This document shows, one piece after another, positions 9,131 to 21,750 of a stretch of DNA of 61,872 nucleotides. Location of the stretch: positions 1 to 61,872 of the forward strand of contig NZ_AUHR01000017.1 of assembly GCF_000423285.1 (NCBI RefSeq), read 5' to 3'. The notes beneath the pieces are model-generated. The model saw only the letters and a list, made by a program, of their open reading frames with translations, was not told where the DNA came from and did no database searches. The first letter of the stretch is position 1. Every line of letters starts with the position of its first letter. This DNA is from Laribacter hongkongensis DSM 14985 (GTDB lineage Bacteria; Pseudomonadota; Gammaproteobacteria; Burkholderiales; Aquaspirillaceae). Both the position numbers and the translations under genes were made by a program.

Positions 9131-9880
9131 ATGAAAGCGTTAGTCGCCGTCAAGCGCGTTGTGGATTACAACGTGAAAGTCCGCGTCAAGGCGGATGGAA
9201 CCGACGTGGATATTGCCAACGTCAAGATGTCGATGAACCCGTTTGACGAAATTGCGGTTGAAGAAGCCGTACGTCAGAAGGAGGCCGGCAAGGTCAGTGA
9301 AATCGTGGTCGTCAGCCTCGGCGTCAAGCAGTGCGAAGAAACCTTGCGTACCGCTCTGGCCATGGGCGCTGACCGTGCCGTTCACGTCGAAACCGATGCC
9401 GAACTGCAGCCGCTGGCTGTCGCCAAGCTCCTGAAAAAGATTGTCGACAAAGAAGCACCCCGGCTGGTGTTTCTCGGCAAACAGGCCATTGACGACGATT
9501 CCAACCAGACCGGCCAGATGCTGGCCGCACTGATGAATGTCGGCCAGGGTACCTTTGCCTCCAGGGTTGACCTGTCTGCTGAATCGGTGACCGTTACCCG
9601 TGAAATCGACGGCGGTCTCGAAACCGTCAAGCTGGCCCTGCCGGCCGTGCTGTCTGTCGACCTGCGCCTGAACGAGCCGCGCTACGTCAAGCTGCCGAAC
9701 ATCATGGCAGCCAAGAAGAAGCCGCTGGAAAAAGTGTCTCCAGCCGATCTGGGCGTGGACATCGCCCCGCGCCTCAAGACCCTGAAAGTAGCCGAGCCGG
9801 CCAAGCGTTCGGCGGGCGTCAAGGTGGGTTCGGTTGCCGAACTGGTTGCCAAACTGAAGAACGAAGCAAAGGTGCTGTAA
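9131..9880 (+). CDS. etfB: Electron transfer flavoprotein beta subunit
   Basis: The 249-residue beta subunit of ETF, which binds AMP and, with EtfA, accepts electrons from acyl-CoA and glutaryl-CoA dehydrogenases and passes them to ETF-quinone oxidoreductase. The N-terminus [17 protein letters not shown] and the region [17 protein letters not shown]-like (read here as [14 protein letters not shown]) are typical of the family, and the length is standard. SD GGAGGAAT precedes the ATG. It lies 3 bases upstream of etfA, so they form one operon. Dehydrogenases using it are encoded at 10950 and 31140. Confidence 0.96.
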   Translation: MKALVAVKRVVDYNVKVRVKADGTDVDIANVKMSMNPFDEIAVEEAVRQKEAGKVSEIVVVSLGVKQCEETLRTALAMGADRAVHVETDAELQPLAVAKLLKKIVDKEAPRLVFLGKQAIDDDSNQTGQMLAALMNVGQGTFASRVDLSAESVTVTREIDGGLETVKLALPAVLSVDLRLNEPRYVKLPNIMAAKKKPLEKVSPADLGVDIAPRLKTLKVAEPAKRSAGVKVGSVAELVAKLKNEAKVL

Positions 9881-9883
9881 GCC

Positions 9884-10819
9884 ATGGCCATCCTCGTTAT
9901 TGCAGAACACGACAACGCCGCCCTGAAGTCGACAACCAAGAACACCGTTACCGCAGCGGCCCGGCTGGGTGGTGACATCCACGTGCTGGTGCTCGGAGCC
10001 GGTGCCCAGGCCGCCGCGGCCGAAGCCGCAAAGCTGGCTGGCGTCAGCAAGGTGCTGCTGGCTGACAACGCGGCCTTTGCCCACGGGCTGGCCGAAAACC
10101 TGGCACCGGCCATTGCCGGCCTGGCCAAGGACTACAGCCATGTGCTGGCACCGGCCACGTCCTTTGGCAAGAACGTCATGCCGCGTGTTGCGGCCCTGCT
10201 GGACGTCGCCCAGTTGTCCGACATCGTCGGCATCGAATCCGCCGATACCTTCGTGCGCCCGGTGTATGCCGGCAACGTGCTGGTGACCGTGCAGTCGAGC
10301 GATGCCGTCAAGGTGGTGACCGTGCGCGGAACGGCATTCGAAGCGGCTGCCGATACCGGCTCAGCCGCAGTGGAAGCCGTCAGCGTGGGGGCCGATACCG
10401 GCCTTGCCGCCTACGTGGGTGCCGAGCTGACCCAGTCCGACCGTCCGGAACTGACCGCAGCCAAGGTCATCGTTTCCGGTGGTCGCGCCCTCGGGTCGGC
10501 CGAGCAGTTCAAGGCCGTGGTCGAGCCGCTGGCCGACAAGCTGGGCGCTGCCGTGGGCGCTTCGCGCGCTGCCGTTGACGCCGGCTATGCCCCGAACGAC
10601 TACCAGGTCGGTCAGACCGGCAAGGTGGTGGCTCCGCAGCTCTACATCGCGCTGGGTATTTCCGGTGCCATCCAGCACTTGGCCGGCATGAAGGACTCCA
10701 AGGTGATCGTGGCCATCAACAAGGACGAAGAGGCGCCGATTTTCCAGGTGGCCGATTACGGTCTGGTGGCCGATCTCTTTACCGCTGTGCCGGAGCTGAT
10801 GGCCGAGCTGTCCAAGTAA
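9884..10819 (+). CDS. etfA: Electron transfer flavoprotein alpha subunit
   Basis: The 311-residue FAD-carrying alpha subunit of ETF. The C-terminal FAD domain is recognisable from the motifs [20 protein letters not shown] and [15 protein letters not shown]. It follows etfB with a 3-base gap, so the subunits are co-translated. The acyl-CoA dehydrogenase gene follows 130 bases later on the same strand and is probably part of the same transcript. Confidence 0.96.
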   Translation: MAILVIAEHDNAALKSTTKNTVTAAARLGGDIHVLVLGAGAQAAAAEAAKLAGVSKVLLADNAAFAHGLAENLAPAIAGLAKDYSHVLAPATSFGKNVMPRVAALLDVAQLSDIVGIESADTFVRPVYAGNVLVTVQSSDAVKVVTVRGTAFEAAADTGSAAVEAVSVGADTGLAAYVGAELTQSDRPELTAAKVIVSGGRALGSAEQFKAVVEPLADKLGAAVGASRAAVDAGYAPNDYQVGQTGKVVAPQLYIALGISGAIQHLAGMKDSKVIVAINKDEEAPIFQVADYGLVADLFTAVPELMAELSK

Positions 10820-10949
10820 TGCCAGATCAAAGGGCCGCGCAGACGGCCCGGTGAGAACGAGGCGGCGTGATGCGGCGATCCGGTACTGGCGCTGCCGCCG
10901 CCTTTTGCTTTGCCCGTACGGGCTGCGTGAGAAAAACAGGAGCATCAAG

Positions 10950-12734
10950 ATGAGCTACCAAGCCCCCCAGAAAGACATCCGCTTTGCTTTGGAGATGGGC
11001 GAACTGCCCGCCGTGTGCACGCTGCCGGGCTTCGAAGACTGCAACATGGAGCTGGCTGAAGCCATTACCGAAGAGGCTGCCAAGTTTGCCGAAGGCGTAC
11101 TGGATCCGATCAACCGTGCGGGTGACAAGGGCAACACCTGGTCCGACTATGCCGTGACCACCGTTCCGGGATTCAAGGATGCCTTCACCCAGTTCTGCGA
11201 GTCGGGCTGGATGGGGCTGAAGTGTCCGGCCGACTTTGGCGGTCAGGGCCTGCCGGCCCTGCTGTCGATGGCCACCGAAGAAATGTGGAACGCTGCCAAC
11301 ATGTCGTTTGCCCTGGCGCCGATGCTGTCCACCGGTGCCATCGAGGCGCTGGAGCACAACGGTAGCGATGAAATCAAGGCAACCTACCTGCCGAAGCTGA
11401 TTTCCGGTGAATGGGCCGGCACCATGAACCTGACCGAGCCGAATGCCGGTTCGGACCTGGCCCAGGTGCGCACCAAGGCCGTACCGCAGGCCGATGGCAG
11501 CTATCTCATCACCGGGCAAAAGATTTTCATCACCTGGGGTGAGCACGACATGACGGACAACATCGTCCATCTGGTGCTGGCCCGTTTGCCGGATGCTCCG
11601 GCCGGTGTCAAAGGCATTTCCCTGTTCGTGGTGCCCAAGTTCCTCGTCAATGCCGATGGCAGCCTCGGTGCCCGCAACGACGTCCGCTGCGTGTCGATCG
11701 AGCACAAGCTCGGCATCCATGGCAGCCCGACGGCTGTCATGAGCTTCGGTGACCAGGGGGGGGCAGTCGGCTATCTGGTCGGCGAGCTCAACAAAGGCCT
11801 GGCCCACATGTTCGTGATGATGAACAACGCCCGCATGGGTGTGGCGGTTCAGGGCATGGCCATCAGCGAACGCGCCTACCAGCAGGCGGTGGAATACGCG
11901 CGTGACCGCATCCAGTGCCGTGAACTGGGTAGCCGCGACCCGGCCAGCGTGGCGATCATCCGCCACCCGGACGTGCGCCGCATGTTGATGACCATGCGTG
12001 CCCAGATCGAGGCCCAGCGTCTCTTGACCTACGCGGCAGGTGCTGCGCTGGATCGTGCTGCCCGCCATCCGGTACCGGAAGAAAAGGCCCGTCAGCAGGC
12101 GCTGATCAATTTCCTGATCCCGATCGTCAAGGGCTGGAACACCGAGCAGTCCGTCGAAATCACCTCGCTGGGCGTGCAGGTGCATGGCGGCATGGGCTTT
12201 ATCGAGGAAACCGGTGCTGCCCAGCATTTCCGTGATGCCCGCATCACGTCGATCTACGAAGGCACCACCGGCATTCAGGCCATGGACCTGATCGGCCGCA
12301 AGCTCGCCATGGAAAACGGTGCCACAGCCAAGGCGCTGCTTGAGGAAACCAAAGCGGTTGCCGGCAAGCTGGCAGGTCTGGGCAGCGACTTTGCCGTGTT
12401 CAAGGCCAATCTGGAAGCCGGTATTGTCCAGGCCGGCCAGTGCGTTGATTTCATCCTGGCCCGGTTTGCCAGCGAGCCGCAGCTGCCTGCTGCCGGTTCG
12501 GTGCCGTTCCTGAAGCTGATGGGCATCCTGCTGGGCGGCTGGCAGATGGCGCGTGCCGCCCTGGTGGCAGCCGAGCGTCGCGCCGATCCGGCCGCGGACG
12601 TGGCGTTCTACGAAGCCAAGCTGGTAACGGCCCGCTTCTATGGCGAGCACATCCTGTCGCAGACATCCGGGCTGGCTGCTGCCATCATTCAGGGTGGCGA
12701 AAGTGTGCTGGCGCTGGCGGACGACGCGTTCTGA
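10950..12734 (+). CDS. Long-form acyl-CoA dehydrogenase
   Basis: A 594-residue FAD-dependent acyl-CoA dehydrogenase of the long bacterial type that carries an extra C-terminal domain, commonly linked to beta-oxidation. The start at 10950 follows SD CAGGAG. The central FAD/substrate region contains TEPNAGSDLAQ, and the catalytic glutamate lies in YEGTTGIQAMDLIGRKL. The C-terminal ~120 residues correspond to the acetyl-CoA-dehydrogenase-like C-terminal domain. Its electron acceptor ETF is encoded just upstream. Chain-length preference cannot be read from the sequence. Confidence 0.9.
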   Translation: MSYQAPQKDIRFALEMGELPAVCTLPGFEDCNMELAEAITEEAAKFAEGVLDPINRAGDKGNTWSDYAVTTVPGFKDAFTQFCESGWMGLKCPADFGGQGLPALLSMATEEMWNAANMSFALAPMLSTGAIEALEHNGSDEIKATYLPKLISGEWAGTMNLTEPNAGSDLAQVRTKAVPQADGSYLITGQKIFITWGEHDMTDNIVHLVLARLPDAPAGVKGISLFVVPKFLVNADGSLGARNDVRCVSIEHKLGIHGSPTAVMSFGDQGGAVGYLVGELNKGLAHMFVMMNNARMGVAVQGMAISERAYQQAVEYARDRIQCRELGSRDPASVAIIRHPDVRRMLMTMRAQIEAQRLLTYAAGAALDRAARHPVPEEKARQQALINFLIPIVKGWNTEQSVEITSLGVQVHGGMGFIEETGAAQHFRDARITSIYEGTTGIQAMDLIGRKLAMENGATAKALLEETKAVAGKLAGLGSDFAVFKANLEAGIVQAGQCVDFILARFASEPQLPAAGSVPFLKLMGILLGGWQMARAALVAAERRADPAADVAFYEAKLVTARFYGEHILSQTSGLAAAIIQGGESVLALADDAF

Positions 12735-12756
12735 TCCGGCTTGCGCTGCATGTCCG

Positions 12757-12782
12757 ACCCCGCTCCGGCGGGGTTTGTTGTT
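12757..12782 (+). terminator. Terminator after acyl-CoA dehydrogenase
   Basis: Stem ACCCCGC / GCGGGGT (12757-12774) with a 4-base loop, followed by a T-rich tail (TTGTTGTTT). It probably ends the etfB-etfA-dehydrogenase transcript. Confidence 0.7.
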
Positions 12783-12850
12783 TGTAGACGAAAGGCGGGA
12801 CTGACGATAATGTCCTTGGTCTTGATGTTTTGTGTGTTTGCGTTTTTGTC

Positions 12851-14890
12851 ATGATCAGACGTGCAGAGTGGCTGTGGCTTCGGGCCTGGCAGGGCGGGAT
12901 GGTGTTTGCGATGGCCTGGCTGGTGCTGGAGGGGATACGGCTGGCGCTGGTCCTCAGCTATCTTCCGCCGGCCAGTTCCGCGTCATGGTACGAGTGGGGG
13001 CAGGCGTTCTGGACCGGTGGGCGCTTTGATGCAAAGTGGCTGGCGATCTGGCTGTTGCCGGCATGGCTGGCGCTGGTGCTGGCAACGTGGTTGCCAAAGG
13101 TTCCGGCCGGATGGATTGACCGCTTTGTCATCCGGTGCTGGGTGCCGGTCGGCATTGCCGCCCTGCTGCTGCTGGGACTGGTCAATTATTTTTATTTCGG
13201 CTTTTACCAGTCGCCGATCAATGCCATCGTTTTCGGCCTGTTTGAAGACGATACCGTGGCCGTCTTGCAAACGGTCTGGCACGACTATCCGGTCATCCCG
13301 GGGGTGCTGGCCTGGCTGGGGCTGGTGGCCGGCATCCTGTATGGCGCCGCCAGGGTGGGCCGGAAACGGCCGCATATGCTGTCGGCCTGGCACAGGGCGG
13401 GGCTTGTCGTGATGACCCTGCTGCTGGCCGGTCTGGCGCGCGGCAGCCTGGGGACTTTCCCGTTACGGGATACCGATGCGGCAGTGGGGCGCGATGCCTT
13501 TGTCAACGCGGCGGTTCCCAACGGGGTGCAGGCACTCTATTCCGCCTGGCTTGACCGCCTTGCAACCGATCTGGGGCGGGACGAGTTTTCCGGTGTCCGG
13601 AGGCTCGGGTTTGCTTCGCCGCTGGAAGCGGCCCGGGTGTTGGGCTGGCAGGGCTCGCAGGATGAACTGCTGCGGACATTGCTGGCTGCCCCGCAGCCAG
13701 CTCCGCAGGCGCCGCGTCCGCATGTCGTGTTTGCCCTGATGGAGGCCTGGGGGCGGGAACTGATCGATGCCCATGAGCCTGGGCGCAACGATACCCTCGG
13801 GCGTCTGGCGCCGTTCTTGCAGCGTGATGATTATTTCCCGCATGCGATATCGGTGGAGCACGGTACGTTCCCGAGTCTGGAGGGGCTGTTGTTTGATACG
13901 CCGGTGACGCCGCTGACGCAAAGCCGCTACGGGCAGCAGCCGTTCAGTTTTGCGGTCACCCGGCCTTTCAAGGCGGCCGGCTACCGGGTGGTGTTCCTGA
14001 CGTCCGGCAGCGGCAGCTGGCGGCATCTGGACCACAACCTGCTCCGGCAGGGGTTTGACGAGGTACTGGACCAGCAGTCGATCCGGCAGCGTTTTCCCGA
14101 AGCCGAGGCCGGTACCTGGGGAGTGCCGGACGACTACATGATGCGCTATGCCAGCGAACTGCTGGCCGAAGCCGACCGCAGGGGCGAGCACCTGCTGCTG
14201 TTCATGCTGTCGACCACCAATCACCCGCCGTACCATACTCCGGCCGGATATGCGCTCCGGCCGGTCGATCCGACGGCCCTGCCGGCGCACCGCACGCCGG
14301 ATGCCGCCCTGGCTCGCAGCATTCTGGAAACCTACCAGTATGCCAATGACAGTCTGGGCGGTTTTCTGGAGCGGCTGGTTGCGGCACCGTGGGGGCAGCG
14401 GACCATCGTGGCAGCAACCGGTGACCACAATACACGCTCCATTTTCGAGTATCCCGATGCCAGCCGGCTGGATCTGGCCTACGGCGTGCCGATCCTGTTC
14501 CGGGTGCCGGCAGCCTTGCGTCCGGCCGATCCGGAGGTCGGGGCCTGGGCCAGTCACCGGGACATCTTTCCGACATTGCAGGCGCTGGCGCTGGGGATTG
14601 AACCGTCGCGTTTTGCCGGGCGCAATCTCTATGCACCAGGCGGGCCGTCAATGGCGACCAGCTTTGTCGCCGGCGAAGGCGGGCGGGGGCTGATGCTGGA
14701 CCAGACCGGTGCTGTCTGGGGATTTGAGCGGCCAAGGCACCTGCTCTGGCGCGACGGCCGGCTGCAACCCGCGTCGGAACCCGTGCCGGAGCTGGAGGCT
14801 GCCGGCTTGCGCGCACGGGCCGGGATGGCCCTGGCGGACTGGCGGGTGCGCCATGCAGCCCTGCATCCACCGTCAACCGGGCAGGATTGA
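12851..14890 (+). CDS. Membrane-anchored sulfatase / phosphoglycerol transferase family (LtaS-like)
   Basis: A 679-residue inner-membrane enzyme: about five hydrophobic segments in the first ~200 residues, then a periplasmic sulfatase-fold catalytic domain. The likely nucleophile is the threonine in EHGTFPSLEGLL, and metal ligands are visible in ATGDHNTRS. Proteins of this LtaS/MdoB/EptA-like superfamily move phosphoglycerol or related groups onto envelope glycans or lipids; the exact substrate is not evident. The upstream TTG at 12830 is in frame, but ATG 12851 (MIRRAEWLW) gives the better N-terminus. It stands alone between the etf operon and carA. Confidence 0.8.
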   Translation: MIRRAEWLWLRAWQGGMVFAMAWLVLEGIRLALVLSYLPPASSASWYEWGQAFWTGGRFDAKWLAIWLLPAWLALVLATWLPKVPAGWIDRFVIRCWVPVGIAALLLLGLVNYFYFGFYQSPINAIVFGLFEDDTVAVLQTVWHDYPVIPGVLAWLGLVAGILYGAARVGRKRPHMLSAWHRAGLVVMTLLLAGLARGSLGTFPLRDTDAAVGRDAFVNAAVPNGVQALYSAWLDRLATDLGRDEFSGVRRLGFASPLEAARVLGWQGSQDELLRTLLAAPQPAPQAPRPHVVFALMEAWGRELIDAHEPGRNDTLGRLAPFLQRDDYFPHAISVEHGTFPSLEGLLFDTPVTPLTQSRYGQQPFSFAVTRPFKAAGYRVVFLTSGSGSWRHLDHNLLRQGFDEVLDQQSIRQRFPEAEAGTWGVPDDYMMRYASELLAEADRRGEHLLLFMLSTTNHPPYHTPAGYALRPVDPTALPAHRTPDAALARSILETYQYANDSLGGFLERLVAAPWGQRTIVAATGDHNTRSIFEYPDASRLDLAYGVPILFRVPAALRPADPEVGAWASHRDIFPTLQALALGIEPSRFAGRNLYAPGGPSMATSFVAGEGGRGLMLDQTGAVWGFERPRHLLWRDGRLQPASEPVPELEAAGLRARAGMALADWRVRHAALHPPSTGQD

Positions 14891-14957
14891 TTTGATGACG
14901 TGTTCAATACAGAAATATTGGCAATGGCTTATTTGCGTTTTCAAACAATCATGTCGC

Positions 14958-14987
14958 TTGCGGGTAAATATGGCATTGAGATAGACT
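14958..14987 (+). promoter_or_regulatory. carA: Putative carA promoter
   Basis: TTGCGG (14958-14963), 18-base spacer, TAGACT (14982-14987). Transcription would begin near 14994 and give a leader of about 88 bases that contains the hairpin at 15004-15035. Confidence 0.55.
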
Positions 14988-15003
14988 CTAAAAGTTTATC
15001 CGG

Positions 15004-15035
15004 ACGGGGCGAGTGCTACGGCACGAAGGCCCCGT
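15004..15035 (+). promoter_or_regulatory. Structured leader / possible attenuator before carA
   Basis: Outer stem ACGGGGC / GCCCCGT encloses an inner stem GTGC / GCAC closed by a UACG tetraloop of the very stable UNCG class. A weak T-rich tract (TTTGTTG) follows. It lies between the putative promoter and the carA Shine-Dalgarno (AGGAG, 15071-15075), so it could act in transcription attenuation or mRNA stability. No leader peptide fits downstream of the promoter. Confidence 0.5.
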
Positions 15036-15081
15036 TTGTTGCGTCTGCAACACGAATTTGCATTACCCACAGGAGCCGCCC

Positions 15082-16212
15082 GTGTCTGACACTCCAGCTA
15101 TCCTCGCCCTTGCTGACGGTACCGTTTTCCGGGGCCGGGCGATTGGCGCCACCGGCCTGACCGTTGGCGAAGTCGTGTTCAACACCGCGATGACCGGCTA
15201 TCAGGAAATCCTGACCGATCCGTCGTATACCCGTCAGCTGGTGACGCTGACCTATCCCCATATCGGCAACGTCGGCGCCAACGCCGAAGACGTCGAGTCG
15301 CGCGGCGTGTTTGCCGCCGGCCTGATCATCCGTGACCTGCCGCTGACCCATTCCAGTTTCCGTGCGGCCGAGTCGCTGGGTGACTACCTGACCCGCACCG
15401 GGACAGTGGCCATCGCCGATATCGATACCCGCAAGCTCACCCGCATCCTGCGTGAAGGCGGTGCCCAGGCCGGCTGCATCATGGCCGGCGAGATTGACGA
15501 AGCCCGCGCAGTCGAGCTGGCCCGCGGTTTTGGCAGCATGGCTGGCCAGGACCTGGCCCGCGTGGTGAGCTGCGACGCAGCCTATCCGTGGCAACAGGCC
15601 GAATGGCGGCTCAAGGGCGGTTACGTTGACCAGAGTGAGCCGAAGTACCACGTCGTGGCCTACGACTTCGGTGTCAAGTACAACATCCTGCGCATGCTGG
15701 CCGAACGCGGTTGCCGCATGACCGTGGTGCCGGCCACCACGCCGGCCGAAGAAGTGCTGGCGCTGAATCCGGACGGCGTGTTCCTGTCCAACGGCCCTGG
15801 TGATCCGGAGCCGTGCGATTACGCCATCAGTGCCATCCGCAGCCTGCTGCAAACCGGATTGCCGCTGTTCGGCATCTGTCTTGGCCACCAATTGCTGGGA
15901 CTGGCCGCCGGTGGCCGCACCAGCAAGATGAAGTTCGGCCACCACGGTGCCAACCACCCGGTGCAGGACCTCGACAGCCGCCACGTGATGATCACCAGCC
16001 AGAACCACGGCTTCCAGGTGGACGAAACCAGCCTGCCGGCCAATGTGCGCGTGACCCATCGTTCACTGTTCGACGGTACGGTGCAGGGCATTGCCCTGAC
16101 GGACCTCCCGGCGTTCAGTTTCCAGGGGCACCCGGAAGCCAGTCCGGGGCCGCATGACGTGGCGTATTTGTTTGACAAGTTTATTGCCCTTTTGGACGAG
16201 CGCGTGCGTTAA
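15082..16212 (+). CDS. carA: Carbamoyl-phosphate synthase small (glutaminase) subunit
   Basis: The 376-residue small subunit that hydrolyses glutamine and channels ammonia to CarB, giving carbamoyl phosphate for arginine and pyrimidine synthesis. The GTG start at 15082 follows AGGAG and gives the standard N-terminus ([12 protein letters not shown]). The class I glutamine amidotransferase domain has nucleophile C266 in [11 protein letters not shown] and the His/Glu pair in [13 protein letters not shown]. carB is separated from it by a transporter gene. Confidence 0.96.
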   Translation: MSDTPAILALADGTVFRGRAIGATGLTVGEVVFNTAMTGYQEILTDPSYTRQLVTLTYPHIGNVGANAEDVESRGVFAAGLIIRDLPLTHSSFRAAESLGDYLTRTGTVAIADIDTRKLTRILREGGAQAGCIMAGEIDEARAVELARGFGSMAGQDLARVVSCDAAYPWQQAEWRLKGGYVDQSEPKYHVVAYDFGVKYNILRMLAERGCRMTVVPATTPAEEVLALNPDGVFLSNGPGDPEPCDYAISAIRSLLQTGLPLFGICLGHQLLGLAAGGRTSKMKFGHHGANHPVQDLDSRHVMITSQNHGFQVDETSLPANVRVTHRSLFDGTVQGIALTDLPAFSFQGHPEASPGPHDVAYLFDKFIALLDERVR

Positions 16213-16307
16213 AGTCGTGAGCCGGGCCGCCTGCTGGCGGACCCGCTGACGATTGTGCACCTGCCGCCGGCCCGGCCGGCGGCGAACTCGGAAAGAAGGA
16301 TGAAATC

Positions 16308-16970
16308 ATGTTTGGCATCACCGACCTCGCCACCTACCTGATCGGCACCATCTTCATCGTGCTGCTGCCCGGCCCCAATTCGCTGTATGTCCTGTCGGTT
16401 GCGGCCGGACGCGGGCTCAAGGCCGGCTATCAGGGGGCTGCCGGCGTGTTTGTCGGTGACACGGTGCTGATGGTGCTGTCAGCCACCGGCATGGCCGCGA
16501 TGCTCAAGGTCTACCCGGCGCTTTTCTGGGGACTGAAGGCGGCCGGGGCGGCGTATCTGGGCTGGGTCGGCATCCACATGCTGCTGTCAGCCTGGCGCAG
16601 CTGGCGGATTGCCGGTGGCTCAATGCGGGCGGCGGCGGCGGCCGTCGTGCCGGCGACCCAGGTCAGCTTCGGCAATCCGTTCCGCAAGGCCCTGACCATC
16701 AGTCTGCTCAACCCCAAGGCCATTCTGTTTTTCATCTCGTTCTTCATCCAGTTCGTCGACCCGGCCTATCCCCGTCCGGCGCTGACCTTTCTTGCGCTTG
16801 GCCTCATCCTGCAAGTGTGCAGCATGACCTACCTCACGGCCGTGATCCTGATCGGCAGCCGTGTGGCCGACTCCTTTCGCCAGCGCCGCCGCCTGTCGGC
16901 CGGCCTGTCCGGCGGAGTCGGCGCGCTCTTTATCGGTTTCGGCGTCAAGCTCGCCACGGCGAGTCTCTAG
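16308..16970 (+). CDS. leuE: LeuE-like amino acid efflux protein (LysE/RhtB family)
   Basis: A 220-residue inner-membrane exporter with about six hydrophobic helices. The family signature LPGPNSLYVLSVAAGRG lies near residue 20, and NPKAILFFISFFIQF near residue 135; both are close to E. coli LeuE (leucine efflux), although substrate specificity within RhtB proteins is hard to read. SD AAGAAGGA precedes the ATG. It sits between carA and carB on the same strand with gaps of 95 and 30 bases, so it is probably co-transcribed with them. Confidence 0.85.
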   Translation: MFGITDLATYLIGTIFIVLLPGPNSLYVLSVAAGRGLKAGYQGAAGVFVGDTVLMVLSATGMAAMLKVYPALFWGLKAAGAAYLGWVGIHMLLSAWRSWRIAGGSMRAAAAAVVPATQVSFGNPFRKALTISLLNPKAILFFISFFIQFVDPAYPRPALTFLALGLILQVCSMTYLTAVILIGSRVADSFRQRRRLSAGLSGGVGALFIGFGVKLATASL

Positions 16971-17000
16971 TACAACATTCGGAATCTTCGGGAAGCAGCC

Positions 17001-20207
<3,207 letters not shown>

Positions 20208-20223
20208 CCGGACGGGGCAACGC

Positions 20224-20253
20224 TTGGAAATTCCGGGCGTTTGCCGTTAGAAT
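20224..20253 (+). promoter_or_regulatory. greA: Putative greA promoter
   Basis: TTGGAA (20224-20229), 18-base spacer, TAGAAT (20248-20253), starting 17 bases after carB. The predicted start near 20260 leaves a ~100-base leader that carries two hairpins. Confidence 0.6.
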
Positions 20254-20276
20254 CAAACCAATTGTTGAATAGTCCA

Positions 20277-20339
20277 AAGCCGCCGTCCGCGTGACGGCGG
20301 CTTGCATTTTTGTCGCAGACGGCCGGGGATTCCGGCCGT
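20277..20339 (+). promoter_or_regulatory. Two tandem hairpins in the greA leader
   Basis: Hairpin 1 has stem AAGCCGCCGT / ACGGCGGCTT (20277-20303) followed by GCATTTTT, which resembles an intrinsic terminator. Hairpin 2 has stem ACGGCCGG / CCGGCCGT (20319-20339) just ahead of the greA Shine-Dalgarno. Both lie downstream of the putative greA promoter, so hairpin 1 may attenuate greA as well as stop carB read-through. Confidence 0.6.
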
Positions 20340-20361
20340 TGCGCCGTGGAGAATATCCGTC

Positions 20362-20838
20362 ATGATCAAAGTCCCGCTGACCAGGTTTGGTGCCGAACAA
20401 CTCAAGGCTGAATTGCAGCAGCTCAAATCAGTGGCGCGTCCGGAAGTGATTGCTGCCATCGCCGAGGCACGCAGCCATGGCGACCTGTCCGAAAACGCTG
20501 AATATGATGCCGCCAAGGAGCGCCAAGGATTTATCGAGGGCCGGATTGCCGAGCTGGAAGGCAAGCTTTCCAATGCCCAGGTGATTGATCCGGCCGATCT
20601 GGATGCCGACGGCCGCATCGTGTTTGGTGCCACGGTCGAGCTGCTGGATCTGGAAACCGAAGACGAAGTGGGTTACCAGATCGTCGGTGACGACGAAGCC
20701 GACATCAAGCTGGGCAAGGTATCGGTCAATTCGCCGATCGCCCGGGCGTTGATCGGCAAGGAAGCCGGTGACACCGTAGAGGTGATGGCGCCGGGTGGTA
20801 TCCGTGAATACGAAGTGCTCGACGTCAAATACATCTGA
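20362..20838 (+). CDS. greA: Transcription elongation factor GreA
   Basis: 158 residues, the standard GreA length. The N-terminal coiled coil carries the acidic tip that reaches into the RNA polymerase secondary channel (around [18 protein letters not shown]), and an FKBP-like C-terminal domain follows. It rescues backtracked polymerase by stimulating transcript cleavage. The start at 20362 follows TGGAGAA; frame upstream of it is only the structured leader. Confidence 0.96.
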   Translation: MIKVPLTRFGAEQLKAELQQLKSVARPEVIAAIAEARSHGDLSENAEYDAAKERQGFIEGRIAELEGKLSNAQVIDPADLDADGRIVFGATVELLDLETEDEVGYQIVGDDEADIKLGKVSVNSPIARALIGKEAGDTVEVMAPGGIREYEVLDVKYI

Positions 20839-20872
20839 TTGACTCGCGGCCCGCAGGCTGCCGGAGGGGGCG

Positions 20873-21313
20873 ATGGACGGAGTGCTGGACTGGTCGCGGC
20901 GCGTGGCGCAGACGATCTGGATCGGAGGCGTCTGGACGATCGGGCTGATCGTGGCGCCCTTGCTGTTTTCCGCCCTGAGCCGGGATGTTGCCAGCGGCCT
21001 GACATGGCGGCTGCTGGGTACCATGGGCTGGGTCGGGCTGGTTTGTGCCGTGGTCCTGCTGGTTGACTGGCTGTGGCGGCATGGTCTGGCCGGCATGCGC
21101 GAAGGCGGATTCTGGCTGCTGTTGCTGATGCTGGCCTGCACGCTGGTCAATCACTTTGCCATCGCGCCGATGCTGGTCGGGCTCAAAGCCAGTGCAGCAC
21201 AAGCGGCGACCGGGGTGTTTGGCGGTGGCTTTGCCACCTGGCAGGCCATTTCCAGCCTGTTGCTGCTGGTACAAAGCCTGTGCGGGCTGGTGTATGTCAC
21301 CCGTACGGATTGA
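20873..21313 (+). CDS. DUF4149 family membrane protein
   Basis: A 146-residue integral membrane protein with about four hydrophobic helices and the N-terminal pattern TIWIGGVWTIGLIVAPLLF characteristic of DUF4149 proteins, common downstream of greA in betaproteobacteria. Function unknown. It follows greA by 34 bases on the same strand, with SD GGAGGGG before the ATG. Confidence 0.8.
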   Translation: MDGVLDWSRRVAQTIWIGGVWTIGLIVAPLLFSALSRDVASGLTWRLLGTMGWVGLVCAVVLLVDWLWRHGLAGMREGGFWLLLLMLACTLVNHFAIAPMLVGLKASAAQAATGVFGGGFATWQAISSLLLLVQSLCGLVYVTRTD

Positions 21314-21330
21314 CTGGCGGTGCTAAGCAA

Positions 21331-21365
21331 AGCAAAAGGCGCGGCCGGTAGGCTGCGCCTTTGCT
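21331..21365. terminator. Terminator-like hairpin between DUF4149 gene and yhbY
   Basis: A long imperfect stem (AGCAAAAGGCGC... / ...GCGCCTTTGCT) with loop GGTA lies between two convergent genes. It lacks a long T-run, so its strength is uncertain. Confidence 0.5.
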
Positions 21366-21386
21366 GTCAGGCTGATGACCAAGGCA

Positions 21387-21707
21387 TCAGGCGGCAGGTT
21401 TTTTCCGGCCGGAAGGCAGGCTGATGCGCTGTTTGTCGGACGGCCGGTAAATGACGAGCAGCTTGCCGATCATCTGGACCGGTGCGGCATCCAGGTCATC
21501 GCAGATTTGCCCGTACAATGCCGCGCGTACTTCGCGGTCGTCGCCGTGTACGCGCACCTTGATCAACTCATGGGCATCCAGATTGACGGCAATTTCGCGG
21601 ATGACCGAGTCGCTCAAGCCATTGTTGCCAATCATTACCACCGGATTCAGCGCATGGGCCAGTCCCTTGAGATACTGTCGTTGTTCCGGGGTCAGTTCGA
21701 TTCTCAT
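21387..21707 (-). CDS. yhbY: YhbY-type ribosome-assembly RNA-binding protein
   Basis: A 106-residue CRM-domain protein associated with 50S ribosome assembly. The core carries the expected KGLAHALNPVVMIGNNGLSD motif and a positively charged C-terminus. It is divergent from rlmE, a 23S rRNA methyltransferase, across a 43-base gap; this yhbY-rlmE-ftsH neighbourhood is conserved in proteobacteria. Confidence 0.92.
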   Translation of the reverse strand: MRIELTPEQRQYLKGLAHALNPVVMIGNNGLSDSVIREIAVNLDAHELIKVRVHGDDREVRAALYGQICDDLDAAPVQMIGKLLVIYRPSDKQRISLPSGRKKPAA

Positions 21708-21750
21708 TGTCTAATCTGCAAATATCGGTTTCAAAAGGCGATTTTACTGT

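Noticed and set aside
14895-14984. 29-codon frame before carA as a leader peptide
   Set aside because: It lies upstream of, and overlaps, the carA promoter, so it would not be in the leader transcript; no regulatory codon run for arginine is seen.
16263-16283. GC-rich palindrome before leuE as a terminator
   Set aside because: There is no T-run after it and the downstream gene is probably co-transcribed; in this GC-rich genome such GCCGG palindromes arise by chance.
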